Made by a program: the position numbers and the translations under genes
In this document: piece after piece, positions 10,799 through 21,529 of the stretch
Layout of the letters: the number at the start of each line of letters is the position of its first letter
How positions within the stretch are numbered: position 1 is the stretch's first letter
Notes under the pieces: model-generated
Databases searched by the model: none
Seen by the model: only the letters and a program-made list of their open reading frames with translations
Told to the model about the DNA's origin: nothing
Assembly (NCBI GenBank): GCA_036346275.1
Contig: CM070730.1
Location: 41,958,918-42,022,917, forward strand
Origin: Otatea glauca
Lineage: Eukaryota > Streptophyta > Magnoliopsida > Poales > Poaceae
DNA: 64,000 nucleotides
Direction: 5' to 3'

Positions 10799-11953
10799 AG
10801 CGGTGCAACCGCCTCCACGAGGTTTAAGCGCAAGCAGCGGCGGCAGCTCTGTTCTTGGCGTTGAGGTGGCGGATGATTTTTCGGGTTTGGGGCAGCGGTA
10901 TGGTGTGGGAGGCGTCAAGGACAAGTGTGGCAGCATTCGCTTGCTCTTGCTCGTGGCGTCAGCGATGCATTGAACCAAATCGGTGAGTCAAGCGAGAGGA
11001 TGAATCGGAGAAGCGGCGGCGTCTCGCGGAAACAACGGGAAGAGAGGGGAAAGGTATGTGGCGGGGCGGGGTCCACCTGCAGCGACGAGGCATTTTCCGT
11101 TCCTTGCCAGCGAACCGTTACCGTCAAAGGGTTGGCCCACATGTCATTGAGAAAGCGAAACAAAGGATAAGTCTGGCGGGACAGCTCCATGTGAGCATTA
11201 AAACTGCTATCAAATCGTGGTCAATTTTCTCAAACTTTTGACTAGTTTCTCTGGTAGTTTTAACCTCCAGTAAAAACTTTAGATTAAAATACCGCATGGT
11301 TAAATTATAAAAATTCGACACTTTAAGTTTATGCAGATTTGAATTTGATATTCTATTTATTTTGGGGTTTAAATCATATTAATTATTTTCCAGACTTTTT
11401 ATAGGGATTATTTTTGTCTTATGGATAGCTCCATAAAAATTTCAAGTCAAAACCTCAAGCTAATATTTTATAAAAATTCGACATTAGGATTTCTAGTTTT
11501 GATGGTCTCTTTTTGAATTATTAGAGGGCTTTGCCGACATGATCAAATCCTGAGATTTTTAGCAGGTGTAAAAACTGCACTGAGGTGCTATGGTAATTTT
11601 TCCAGCTCAGATAAACTTCGATTATTTTTATTTAATTTTGACTTGTCTTGTTTCTAGTCAAAAGAGGTGTCATTCATTTTATTTACCCATTTTTACGTGC
11701 ATAAAATTTTACTTCTTGATTTCTTGACTTACGAGTGGTTAAGGTTCTATGGTAATTTTTCCAAAATTTATCTTTTACCATTTTATCTTTTCATCATTAT
11801 CCATTCTTTAATTCTAGTTGTTTGATTTTCATTCAATACAAAAATCCAGGGAAAATCCAAATAAATTTCAATCATGTCAAGAAAAATCATAAATAAATGT
11901 ATTCAAATTCAAAATATTAATTTTCATATTATTCTATTTTTCGGGATGTTACA

Positions 11954-12815
11954 TAAGCCGATCAAGTGTAAACAAACGTAACTCTGCTAACTCGTCCAAG
12001 TTGTCTATCATTACGTCATTGTAATCTTGAGCCGACAAACCATTTTGTCTGGCTATTCGTATCGACTCAATGTTGATCTCCACAGGTAGAACGGCTTCCT
12101 GTCCGTACACCAACTGGTAAGGTGAAAGCTTCGTCGCTCCATGATAAGATAGCCGATAGGCCCAAAGTGACTCCGATAGTGTTGAGTGCCAATTCCTCGG
12201 CTTTTCATCAATCTTTCTTTTGATTAACTTGATTAGTGTTTTATTAGGCGACTCGGCCTGTCCATTGGCTTTGGCGTATCTGGCGAAAAGTTTAACAGTT
12301 TGATCCCCAAACTCGTGGCGTAACCACAAACTCATTAGACATGAATACCGTACCTTGATCGGTCGTGATTGTTTGTGGTATTCCAAACCGATGGACGATA
12401 TGTTCATTCACAAAATTAATCGCCTCAACGCTAGTTACCTTTTTGAGTGGTATAGCTTGACCCATTTTGAGAAATAATTGGTTGCGGCCAAAATAAATTT
12501 ATGGCCTTTACTCGAGCGAGAAATATTTGGCGATTATATCTATTCCCCAACCTCACGAGCGGCCAAGGTTTGATAATTGGATGCAAAGCCGATCTTGGTG
12601 CTAGTTATGCGTTGCCAAACTTTTGACATGTCGACATCCTTTGTAATATTTGAAGCAATCCTCTAGCATCGTCGGCCAAAAATAACTTTGTCGCCTAAGC
12701 ATCCATTTCATTTTATGTGCCGATTGGTGAGAACCACAAATGCCTTCATGCACTTCACCCATCGCCACTCGGGCTTCTTGACCTCAAGACATCTTAGCAA
12801 CAAGCCTTCCATAGT
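11954..12815 (-). pseudogene. Integrase of the Tat element, C-terminal end cut by the LARD
   Basis: The N-terminal HHCC zinc-binding domain is readable on the minus strand around 12640-12790 as EVHEGICGSHQSAH followed by DCFKYYKGC. The catalytic-core tail follows in the 12407-11954 frame, including KANGQAESPNKTL (about 12251-12290), WAYRLSYHGATKLSPYQLVY and GQEAVLPVEI, typical of Tat and other Ty3/gypsy integrases. The enzyme would insert the cDNA into the genome. Frameshifts lie between the zinc domain and the tail. The frame stops right at the LARD LTR boundary, so the disruption is an insertion rather than a natural end. Confidence 0.85.
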
Positions 12816-12929
12816 CCGATAATACGATTATATCGTCCATGATAACGTGCTTCAATGCTTGTTGCGTATCCTTCGTTCCGTCGGCTTAGATGGATCGACT
12901 AGATAGTCTTTATTTGCGTCCTCCAATCG

Positions 12930-13380
12930 GCAATATCCGTGCACATTATTGCTTTATCTACGATTCGGTTTCCTAACCCGGCCAACATCTTTATACCACG
13001 ATGCTTGTTGGGCCAAAGCATTGGCTCTATTGTTCAATTCTCGAGGAACATGACCGATAGAAAATGATGCAAAAGAGTCGATGATTTACGTGCATTGCCC
13101 TAAATATTTTAATAGCACTTCATCTCGACATTGGTATTCTCCTTTTATTTGTTGTACTACTAATAGTGAATCACCATATGCCTCAATGACACTTACTCAA
13201 TATTTTCCAACAAGCTGTAAGCCTTTGAGTAATGCTTCGTACTCGGCACAGTTGTTTGAACATCGGCTATTTAGCGGAATGCAAATTCGAAGCAATGTCC
13301 TCTAGGTGAAGTGAGTACAATACCGATACCATATCCTTCCTCGCATACCGATCCATCAAAGAACAAGCGCCATGGTGCCA
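12930..13380 (-). pseudogene. Second (archaeal-type) RNase H of the Tat element
   Basis: The minus-strand frame reads LFFDGSVCEEGYGIGIVL (catalytic Asp with DGS at 13349-13357), then NNCAEYEALLKGL with the conserved Glu, then YGDSLLVVQQIKGEYQ with another catalytic Asp, and later HVPRELNNRANALAQQAS. These are the standard motifs of the additional RNase H found in Tat elements. At least two stop codons interrupt it. It lies between the RT-linked RNase H and integrase, as expected. Confidence 0.85.
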
Positions 13381-13384
13381 CCAA

Positions 13385-13835
13385 GACTAAGTTTGCATTT
13401 GTGTCATGTCTGTTATGAAATCGGCTAGGACTTGTCCTTTATTTGCTTTGGCGATTCTTATGATTAGTCGAACTCGACCAAGGCGTAAGCCCATTTGCCA
13501 AGTCGACCTCGCAAAATCGGGTGACAATATATATTTTATGACATCGGTTTTGCAGATAACTTTACAAGCCGATGCTAGTATGTAGTGCCTTAGCTTTGTG
13601 CATGAGAAGTACAATGATAAACATAGTTTTTCGATAAAGGGTACTGATTTACGCATCTAGCAACCGTCGGCTTAAATAAAGATAACCTTCTCTTTACCAT
13701 GTACCTCTTGCGCCAAAACAGCTCAATAGTATCTTCTTTAGCCGAGGCGTACAATCGAAGGAATACCTTTTTCGGTGCGGCCGGGTGGAGGGTTGGATAA
13801 ATACCTTTTACCGTCAAAGCTTTACTGCGTCGGCT
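13385..13835 (-). pseudogene. RT-linked RNase H of the Tat element
   Basis: Minus-strand frames contain PFIEKLCLSLYFSCTKLRHY and later AKANKGQVLADFI, recognisable as the C-terminal part of the RT-RNase H of Tat elements. Upstream, LRLYASAKEDTIE corresponds to the start of the RNase H domain with the normal catalytic region altered. Several frameshifts are present. It follows RT directly. Confidence 0.75.
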
Positions 13836-14716
13836 CCCATATAAATTCCTCGTTTTCTTTCAACTTGGCAATGGGGTAAAAGCACGGATCCTACAGAGAG
13901 GTTCGAGATGAACCGACGGAGGTAGTTAATTTTGCCGATCAATTTTTGTAATTTGTTTTTACATGTTGGTGGCTTAGTATTGGCTATGGCTTTGACCCTT
14001 GTTTGGCTAACTTGATCCCTCTTTCATGTACCATAAAGCCTAAGAATTGCCCAGTAGACACACCAAACGCGCACTTGTAAGATTCATCTTCAAACCGTGT
14101 GATCTTATGTTTTAAATACCCTTTCTAAGTCGGTCGGATGTTGGAGATCTTCAGATTTTACCACTACATCATCTATATAAATTTCAACAATGTGGCCGAT
14201 TAAATCGTGAAAGATCAGATTCATTGCTCATTGGTAGGTTGCTCCAGCGTTTTTAAGCCGAAAGTCATTCTGATCCACTCGAATAGCCCTATTGCGGGAC
14301 ATCGAAGGCTGTTTTTGGTATATCGGCTTACGCCATGAGTATCTGGTTATACGGCATTGCCATCCGAAAGCTTATGATCTTGTTTCATGATCGCGTCGAT
14401 AAGCATATCGGCTATTGGCATGGGGTATTCGTCTTTTAAGCGTCGCCTTGTTCAAATCTCACGAAGTCGGCGCACTTTTCGAAGTTTTCCATTTTCTTCA
14501 TTCGGACGATGTTGGAAACCCATTGACGTATCGGCAAGGCACGATAAACTTTGCTTCCAACAATCGTTCTATCTCCTCTTTTATGACTTGGTACAAGGCT
14601 GGATTGAAACGTCTAGGATCTTGTTTAAGCGGCCGATAACCCGATTTTATAGGTAACAGATGTTCCACAAGTGACGGCTTAATCCGGGCATTTCGTGATA
14701 TTCCCAAGCAAAACAA
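13836..14716 (-). pseudogene. Reverse transcriptase of the Tat element
   Basis: The N-terminal part reads SLVEHLLPIKSGYRPLKQ, then RRFNP and IKEEIERLLEAKFI in the 14716-14498 frame. The active-site block YIDD is at 14168-14179 within VEIYIDDVVVKSE. Between them, frame changes and stops are frequent, so the enzyme cannot be translated. The polymerase would copy element RNA into cDNA. The motif set and neighbours fit Tat rather than chromovirus elements. Confidence 0.85.
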
Positions 14717-15368
14717 TCCTTGTAATCCTTAAGGATTTTTATTAGTTTTCTTTGTATTTTACTCCTAAATTGGCACTAACAAAGATGGTCTTTTCTATCA
14801 CCGCTACCTATATCGACTTCTTCAAGTAAATCGGTGGATGTGAACCCTTGACCTAACTTTTCGATTTCTTGAAGTCTTCTATGGCTTCATGGCTATCCGT
14901 TGTTTGCCGATAGCTTTGCATTTTGTCTGTAGCGCCTTCAATGTTTTTCTTGTCCCCATCTGCGCAATACTTCATTTGCCCGATCAAAGGTGCGGACTTG
15001 ACAGCGATCGGCATAAGTCGATTTGCTTACGCATATGAAATCGCGATCGTCGGCACCTTGCGATATATGACCGGCTCCTTCGTGTTGCCAATTCGCGCCG
15101 GAGCTAGCCATGGCAATATGGGCGATGTATCGGTGTGATGACTTCAACTTCTTCTCCGTTCCATTGAGCGGCGCTTGATGCATGGTCGGCGGGATCTGCG
15201 GTTTGCATGAATCCAATCCCGTCCGAGCAGCGACCTGCTGTAATTTCCTTTGGCATCAATTACAAAAACGGCGTCGACAAGGTCTTGCTACCGACGATCG
15301 ACTCTGTGACCATGACACCTTTTGTACGTAGGGTGCTTTGTGAAGTCATTGAACCATGTTAGTTTTGA
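14717..15368 (-). pseudogene. Tat pol region between RT and protease
   Basis: The minus-strand frame 15216-14938 (92 residues) lies in the protease-RT linker position. I recognise no domain. Composition (frequent GCCGAT and ATCGGC) matches the rest of this element, so it belongs to the same degraded polyprotein. Confidence 0.5.
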
Positions 15369-15641
15369 TTAAGTCTTCGTCGGACTTACCCAATTTTTAC
15401 ATGTTGTGTATGGCATTAGATTCACTGTGGCGCCTCCGTCTACCGACATCCTTGATATCGGCTTGCCATTTATATATCCTTTCAGTCTGAGGTTTGAGAT
15501 GCGGTGATCATCTTTGGGTTTTTCAAAGATGGCGCTCGTACTCGGAGCATAAGCGAGCAAGCTGCTTCTTTGGCGATTCAGTCGACTTTGAACTCGTAGG
15601 TAATGTGAACACCATGTTGACATCCATGGGAGGTGTGTCAT
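15369..15641 (-). pseudogene. Aspartic protease of the Tat element
   Basis: The minus-strand frame contains LKGYINGKPISRMSVDGGA followed by TVNLMPY. DGGA at 15429-15440 is the catalytic Asp region, using the DGGA variant common in Tat proteases in place of DSGA or DTGA. The protease would cut the Gag-Pol polyprotein. It lies between Gag and RT as expected. The frame breaks soon after the motif. Confidence 0.75.
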
Positions 15642-18317
15642 CGAATCATGGGAGAATCAAGTCGTCGGCCGATTCGAAATCTTCTTGACTTGCTCTTTTC
15701 TTCTCCACTCTTTCTTGGCGCATCTCATTGGGCGAAGTTCATTAAACGCCGTCTCTCTCTTTCTCGGCATCGGCTTCACGAATTTCTTGCGTCCTTAGCC
15801 TCTGAAGCCGTCGTCGTTGTGATTTGCTCGGGCTGATGGGCACCACAGGTTTAGGTTCCACCGGCTTCGTATCGGCCGACCAAGTCTCCTTGATCGAAGC
15901 GGTCTTGTGTGTCTTGGCAGCTTTGCTCTTGATTCGGTTCGAATAATCTTTCATGGACCGGCCTTCGTGGCCCATCTTGCTCTCTAATCGGCCCGGATAG
16001 CCTATATGCGGCGATTGCGTTGGCCGATCGTCTCGGGATAATGTTCCATCAGGCGGTGTATGGTGATGCAGCGCTACTCCTCTTTCCAGCAAAAGCGCCA
16101 AAGGACATCTTACGTGTGCCCTTTCCACATTCTCGGTGCGGTACAAGTTATCCGAGCGGTGGGTATGATCCGTGGTCATTTGTTCATCCTTTCATATTTC
16201 TCCATTAATTGCGAGCGTCGGACCTAACCTTTTATTTGGTGAATTGGAGATTTTTCCGCTTTGTACCATTTACCCACTTGGGGATTCCCCTTGGGTTTAA
16301 TGGTTCTTGAATTTTCCTTCTCGATCGGCTTCTATTTGTAAGGAGCCGATGGTAATCTTCGATGTCTGTTGCCGTCCGAGCTTGATCGTCGTCGACTTGT
16401 CAATCTTTTTACCTTTCGTCTTGCATCGGCTCTTTTCCTTTAGCGAGTAATGCACCATATTGATAGGAATCGGATCGACATCCACCGCATGGTGGCTCAT
16501 CGGCAAACTTCAACCGACCGTCTTCAATAGCGGTGGATATGTTGACGGAAGATATTGCGATCATTAGTGTTATGTGAATAAGAATGATGCCACTTGCAAT
16601 ACTGCGTTTTTGATCTCATCGGCGACGGTATCACATGTTCCTCGGCAATCGTATTATCTTTTCTTGCAGTAAATCAAAATACGATCGCACTTGGAAACAT
16701 CGAAGAGTACTTGACCTCCGATTTGTTCCTAGTCGGCAAGCCAAGAAACGGACTAAGGATTTTTGGATCCTTTTACCCATTCGGCTATATTTATTTACGC
16801 TTCATCGTCTTAGGCGAATCACTAGGACAATATTCAACAATATTGACCTTAGCCTTATCCTTTTCCTTGTTACTATTTTTAAATCTACCATTAAACACCT
16901 TATTGTCGGTGAATCGGCTTTCTTGAGCGATCGCGATGCAATAAGTGGCTAAAATCGGTGAATTCACCTTGCCGAATTTCTCCCTAAGAGGAGGATCAAA
17001 CCTTGAAATGCTAAATCGTGAGTTGATTGTCGAGTAACGTGCGCTAAAACACGATTCTGATTTCTCTAAACCTTTTGATGTAATCATTACGATTCTCCAA
17101 ACTTTTGGCGAATGAACTCGGATCTGAAATTCTTAACTCTAAAGCGCGAAAAAAGTATTCGTGGAATCGGCTTTCCAAATCGTTCCATAAATGGACCGAA
17201 TTCGGAGGCAAACAAGTGAACCAAGTAAATGCTGCTGAGATAAAGATAGCGGAAATAACCTAATTTTTAACCCGTCGGATGGGCGCTTCACGCATTGTGC
17301 GATAAAGCGTCCAACATGCTCGGTAGTGATAGAATCATCCCCACGAGAATTTGGCAAAGTCGGGACTCGAAATTATGAGGGTAAGGCATGCGATCTATGT
17401 AATCGAGTGCGGCTTTCTATAGCCGATCACTTTTCCTTTTGGTTGTATGCCAAAGCGATCCTCAAAGCAGTGCAGATCGATCGGTCCAATTGGCATTATC
17501 GGTCACTGGCACAGCAGGCCCTTGATAATGTCGATCATAATCTGCATCCTGCCCCCCGAGTGCAAGCTCGGGTCGCCAATTATGCCGTGCCGTCGGCATT
17601 CGATTATACTGATCGTGCCGATTATGCCTAATTTGTGTTTCCGGCACCGGGATAAATGGTTCTGAGTACGTTACTACTCTGTGTGGACCCGGGTTTCTAA
17701 GCAGGGTAGGCTCTTGGGGATATCTCTCAGAGCCAATCGGCTGTGAAACCGATTGGGGAAAAGCGTAAAAAGGAGCCGACGGTGGTAGATTGATGGATGG
17801 ATCATACTTAGCGGCGTCGGTATAGGCGTGGTAATGGCTCACCCCACTTGACCGAGGATCCCTAGGCAATATGACCGTAGGTTGTGTGGGCATCATCGTG
17901 GGAGGTGAGGTCATAGCCGATGGTTTAGGATCGGCTGGTGTGCTCTGCGTGTTTTGTGATCTTTGAAAAAGCAGGATAATTTGGCGAGCTTGTAGTGGGT
18001 CATGCGGAGCTTCTGACGAGGCTAACTCTGGGCTATAGATTTAACGTTATTTGCTATCATCGGCAAGAGTCGTTACGAGCCGATGATTGGTTTATTAAAG
18101 CATGGTGCCTGATTGGTTAATCATAGCCGATAATTCGGCTGGCGGGTAGATATCGACTTACCGTTTCTGCACTTTGTCTCTCCCGGTATTGACCGTCGGC
18201 GGCGGATTTACGTATAACGCCACGTCTAGTCTTTTGGTAGCAATTTAGCATCATCTCTTCTAACGCGGCTTTCCGATCTTCAATCTCTTGGCGTTGTTCT
18301 GCGGTTAAATCGTCCAT
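15642..18317 (-). pseudogene. Gag polyprotein of the Tat element (broken)
   Basis: Several minus-strand frames together cover Gag. The structural core is in the 17357-17139 frame (STTEHV-like region with FIAQC and LFPLSLS). A CCHC-like motif, QYCKWHHSYSHNTND, lies at 16536-16604. Basic tails are at 16179-15742 and 17087-16791. The N-terminal frame 18317-18117 begins MDDLTAEQRQEIEDRKAALE, a likely coiled coil just inside the PBS. Gag would form the particle and package RNA. Stops and frameshifts are numerous. Start at 18317 is chosen because it is the first ATG after the PBS with a coherent reading frame. Confidence 0.7.
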
Positions 18318-18383
18318 TGTTGGGGCGATTATAGCTTAATGTTGAGATCGGACGGCGGAATCGATTTCCCTAACGTAGACATG

Positions 18384-18402
18384 GTCCCACTGGGCGTGCC
18401 AA
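18384..18402 (-). other. Primer-binding site of the Tat element
   Basis: The minus strand reads TTGGCACGCCCAGTGGGAC directly after the LTR end, a primer site of the TTGGCNCGCC type usual for Tat elements. It fixes the LTR edge at 18408. Confidence 0.75.
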
Positions 18403-18407
18403 GAGTG

Positions 18408-19181
18408 TGTTGGCGTCAAAAACTTGAGGTAGGGTTTCTGACAACAGCACACCAGACGAACACCGGGTTCAGAGCGTGCCAGTCGATTTGACCTGTAATC
18501 GACAAGGAAAAAACAATAAAATTCACTCAAGCCCATCGTCAAGATCAATCGGCTTAGACTTAATCAGCTTAAAGCCGATCAAGATCAAAGTAACAAGGCA
18601 AATTTAATTAGCGATTAAGGCTAATCGAGAGGATAAAGCGGATCGATTACGAAGAAGGCGATGCGCAACAAAATCGAATAAATCGAACACGTGGCGTAAT
18701 TGACGGAGATCAACAATCGGCGATCGCAATTTTATTGATCAAAATCGATTACAAAGGCTAAATTACAAGAACTACTCCTAATCGACGGGAAAAATAGATG
18801 AAAAGTAAAGTGATTATTTGTATGTGTTTGATCATACGCGACTTGCTTTGGCTCTTCCTTTATACCCTTGACGATCGTGTCCTATTCCAACACGCTTCAA
18901 AGTCCATATCCGTATCGGCCTTATCTTGAGAGGTTGTTTCCCTAAAAATCTTAGTTTTACCAAACATCTCGGATTCTTTCCAAACCTCCGTTAGTTTCCG
19001 TATCTTTAACTTTATTTGCCTGATTTAGATTAACTTGCCGAATTTTGGTGCAAACATATTGCAAATCCAAATCCATTAGGATTTTAATTTTATTCTGGCC
19101 AATTCAAATTCAAATTTTTATGTTTGGGTGTCCCATGGAATTGAAAATTTTCTTTCCTATAAAAAGAAAGAAAAATCAACA
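18408..19181 (-). repeat. 5' LTR of the Tat element, 774 bp
   Basis: Bounded by TGTTG at 18408 and CAACA at 19181, a short inverted repeat typical of LTRs. A minus-strand TATA box (GGTATAAAGG) lies near 18858-18865. The matching 3' LTR is not in the window. Confidence 0.75.
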
Positions 19182-19583
19182 CAAGAATTTCCGATCTCTG
19201 TTTCACACATCTTAATCAAGCAATCAAAGAGACGGATCGGTATACACCACGGATCCGTACCAATTGTCGCAGAAGAGGTCGTCCTTTGCGGCTACCGTCA
19301 TACTTGAACCCATCGCGGGAGAACCCAACGATTCCTTGAGGTGCCGCCGCCGCCAGCAGACGGAGAGTAGTGGCAGTGTATTGAGGGAGGGGAGGCAACG
19401 TAGCGAGTAAGGGGAGGCAACGTGGCGGCGAGTCGACGGAGTCTTGCGGCGGAGGGAGTGGCGTGAGAGAGTCAAGCACGAGTAGAGTTGGAACAACCAC
19501 TCCTACAGAAACCGTGATTACACTGCTGATCTTAAACTGGCATTAATGTTAGATATTGAAACCGGCAGTGATACTAGTCCGCC
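19182..19583. other. GC-rich tract next to the Tat LTR, unassigned
   Basis: A 0.4-kb GC-rich segment with CGCC and GGAGG runs. Two overlapping minus-strand frames of 90-94 residues are proline- and leucine-rich and look like compositional by-products. Near 19550-19575 is one copy of the CACTA-type subterminal motif (CCGGCAGTGATA), so it may be the interior of a larger CACTA element. No function is assigned. Confidence 0.35.
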
Positions 19584-20321
19584 CACTACAAATCCAAAAA
19601 TCACTCGGTAAAATAAAATAAAAATTATTTGCATCTGGACCACTATGTATTTACTACGTCGCGCGTCGTAAGTCACAAGTCACGCGATTTTCGCGCGAAA
19701 TACGCACACACAGTGGCTAGGATTCAAACCTATAACCTACAGCAACGTGCCAACTCCCCTTACCATCTCACCACCACTTCTCAACTACTATAAGATATAT
19801 TTTTCTTTTATCCCTTCGTATCCGAATGTTTCAATAATTATTTGGATATCTAAATAAGTTCAAATAAAAAAGTTGTAAACTATAAAGTTGTAGATCTCAT
19901 CGAGAGCTACAATTTTCATATAAATTTTGTCTCCATCCGACTTCGTACGAAAAAGTTATGATTTTTCAAAAATATTATCACTGCGGTTAGAATTCCGAAC
20001 CGGCAGTGATACTATTATCACTGCTGCTTCATAAGAAGAACCGATAGTTATACTTCCTCAATTATCACTGTTAGTTCTTCTTATGAACCAGCAGTGAAAA
20101 TAGCTTATCACTGTCGATTCTTAAAAGGAAGCGGTAGAGATAGTATCACTGTCGATTTGTTTTAGAACCGGCAATGATAAGTTACTATCACTGTCGGTTT
20201 TTCTTCGATCGAGCATTTATACCAGTCTAGCTTATGAACTGGCAGTGATAGTGTTATCACTGTCGGTTCTAGCCGAACTTGCAATGATAAACCGATAAGA
20301 AAGGAGTGTTTTGTAGTAGTG
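19584..20321. mobile_element. Non-autonomous CACTA-like DNA transposon
   Basis: The left edge is CACTACAA at 19584 and the right edge TTTTGTAGTAGTG at 20321, inverted CACTA ends apart from a 3-bp slip. Flanking triplets are GCC and GAC, a near match to a 3-bp TSD. From 19978 to 20290 the subterminal motif TATCACTGNCGGTTC and its complement occur about ten times in both orientations, as in CACTA transposase-binding regions. No transposase is encoded. One motif copy lies outside the left edge, so this may be the end of a larger element. Confidence 0.6.
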
Positions 20322-20394
20322 GACCACAAAATTTGGATAAAAATAAACCGAGTTTGCAAACCTCAATAGAGGCGGATCATCTGACTCAAGCATG
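20322..20394. other. Short spacer between CACTA and TRIM
   Basis: Contains GGCGGATCATCTG, a motif that recurs beyond the TRIM at about 22120-22220. This suggests the TRIM and hAT insertions split one older element. Confidence 0.3.
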
Positions 20395-20683
20395 TGGCCC
20401 AGATCTCTAAGAAAACTCGCATATAGATCCCTCTATTTAGAACACATAGGAGAAAGAATATACAAGTGCGCACTTATTTTCTTCTTCTTCTTCTTCTTTG
20501 TGTTCAACATTACAAGTTGGATATATAAATCGACTAATACAGGGACTTAACAACCACTAACAAACTAAATCGAGTCTAATTAACAAACTAACCAACTAGC
20601 TTAGTCAATAATATTTTCAACATTCTTCCTCCTAATCTTGACATGCCAACTCTAACTTGTTGAGGCTTGCCTAACTCATAATC

Positions 20684-20900
20684 GACATAGGATGGCGAAT
20701 GCATCTCCTCAATGTTGCGAACTTATCTCCCATAGACTCGACTCAAGATGGCAAACGCATCTCTTCAACATCTTGGACTCATCTCCCATAGACTCGATTT
20801 AGGACGACGAACACATCTTCTCAATGTCTCAGACTTATCTCCCACGGACTCGACTTAGGATGGCAAACGCATCTGCTCAACATCCAATGACTTTGCACCA
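20684..20900. repeat. Minisatellite inside the TRIM, about 56-bp unit
   Basis: The phrase CATCTCCCATAGACTCGA, followed by AGGATGGCAAACGCATCT, recurs about three and a half times with a spacing near 56 bp. It occupies nearly half of the TRIM interior. Confidence 0.7.
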
Positions 20901-21096
20901 TTGATCGCATGCCATCACTGTAGCCCCAAACCACGCACTTGGCCACCACCTCTCATTGAGCCTCGATGATGCTGTAGCCTCTCGCCACCAGCGTAGGTGA
21001 CGCCATGCTGCCGATGTCACCGCTCCTTGACATAGCACCAGATGGAACCATCTTCACTAGATGGCACCATCTTCCTCTCTCCTACGCCCAACCTCA

Positions 21097-21107
21097 CTCT
21101 GATACCA
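21097..21107 (-). other. Primer-binding site of the TRIM
   Basis: The minus strand reads TGGTATCAGAG, an exact match to the plant initiator-methionine tRNA primer site, 4 bp from the LTR edge. Confidence 0.8.
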
Positions 21108-21360
21108 ATTATGGCCCAGACCCTAAAGAGAACTCACGTATAAATCCCTTTAGTTAGAACACAAATGAGAAAGAACACATAAGAGTTTTGGAGATGCTAC
21201 AACTGCTTAGCGCCTATCTTCTTCTTCTTCTCCTCCTCTGTATTCGAAGTTATAAGTTGGAATATAAATAGAATAACATAGGGGCTTAACAACCACTAAC
21301 AAACTAAATCGAGTCTAACAAACTAACTAAAGTAGTCAAGATTATTTTCAATACATTCTT

Positions 21361-21529
21361 TGGCGACGCTACAACTACTTAGCGCCTATTTTCTTCTTCT
21401 TCTTCTTATCTATATTCAATGTTACAAGTTAATATATAAATAGATTAACACAGGGACTTAACAACAACTGACAAACTAAATTGAGTCTGACAAACTAACC
21501 AACTAACTTAGTCAAGATTATTTTTAACA
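21361..21529 (-). repeat. Third, partial TRIM LTR
   Basis: Matches the inner part of the right LTR (GCTACAACTRCTTAGCGCC onward) and ends TTTAACA. It lies head-to-tail after the element, consistent with a tandem LTR product trimmed by deletion or recombination. Confidence 0.65.

Larger units (their letters stand above)
1..11953 (-). mobile_element. LARD-like LTR retrotransposon with very long LTRs, left end off-window
   Basis: The first 2.1 kb of the window recurs at 9877-11953 with small substitutions and indels. Both copies end in GGGATGTTACA (2098 and 11953). Read on the minus strand the LTRs begin TGTAACATCC. A PBS lies next to the inner edge of the right LTR and a purine tract next to the left one, so the element runs right to left. 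The right LTR is about 5.42 kb (6533-11953) and the interior about 4.43 kb (2099-6532). Only a Gag-like zinc-knuckle remnant is visible; I found no protease, RT or integrase. Long LTRs with a non-enzymatic interior fit the class called LARDs (large retrotransposon derivatives). It interrupts the Tat integrase at 11953/11954. The TSD cannot be checked because the left end is outside the window. Confidence 0.85.
6533..11953 (-). repeat. 5' LTR of the LARD-like element, about 5.4 kb
   Basis: The plus strand starts TGTGAGACCC and ends GATGTTACA. It contains, left to right, the structured block at 7196-7318, a second paired block at 7658-7725, a long AT-rich body, and a GC-rich region (about 10050-11150) with a minus-strand TATA box at 10791-10798. 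Its right 2.08 kb matches positions 1-2098. The structured blocks also occur in the family-A and family-B LTRs elsewhere in the window, so these LTR families are related. Confidence 0.85.
11954..19181 (-). mobile_element. Ty3/gypsy retrotransposon of the Tat lineage, truncated by LARD insertion
   Basis: Minus-strand order is LTR (18408-19181), PBS, Gag, protease, RT, RNase H, a second archaeal-type RNase H, integrase, then abrupt interruption at 11954 by the LARD. The extra RNase H between the first RNase H and integrase is the hallmark of Tat elements. All genes carry stops and frameshifts, so this is an old, dead copy. The missing integrase C-terminus and the 3' LTR should lie to the left of the window, beyond the LARD. 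Confidence 0.88.
20395..21355 (-). mobile_element. TRIM (terminal-repeat retrotransposon in miniature)
   Basis: LTRs at 20395-20622 and 21112-21355 share TGGCCCAGA at one edge and end TTTCAACA and TTTCAATACA. The 489-bp interior has a perfect 11-bp PBS complement next to the right LTR (21097-21107) and a purine tract next to the left LTR (20623-20637), so it runs on the minus strand. No coding capacity is visible. At 961 bp in total it has the TRIM plan and would rely on proteins from other elements. A third, partial LTR follows at 21361-21529. Confidence 0.8.
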
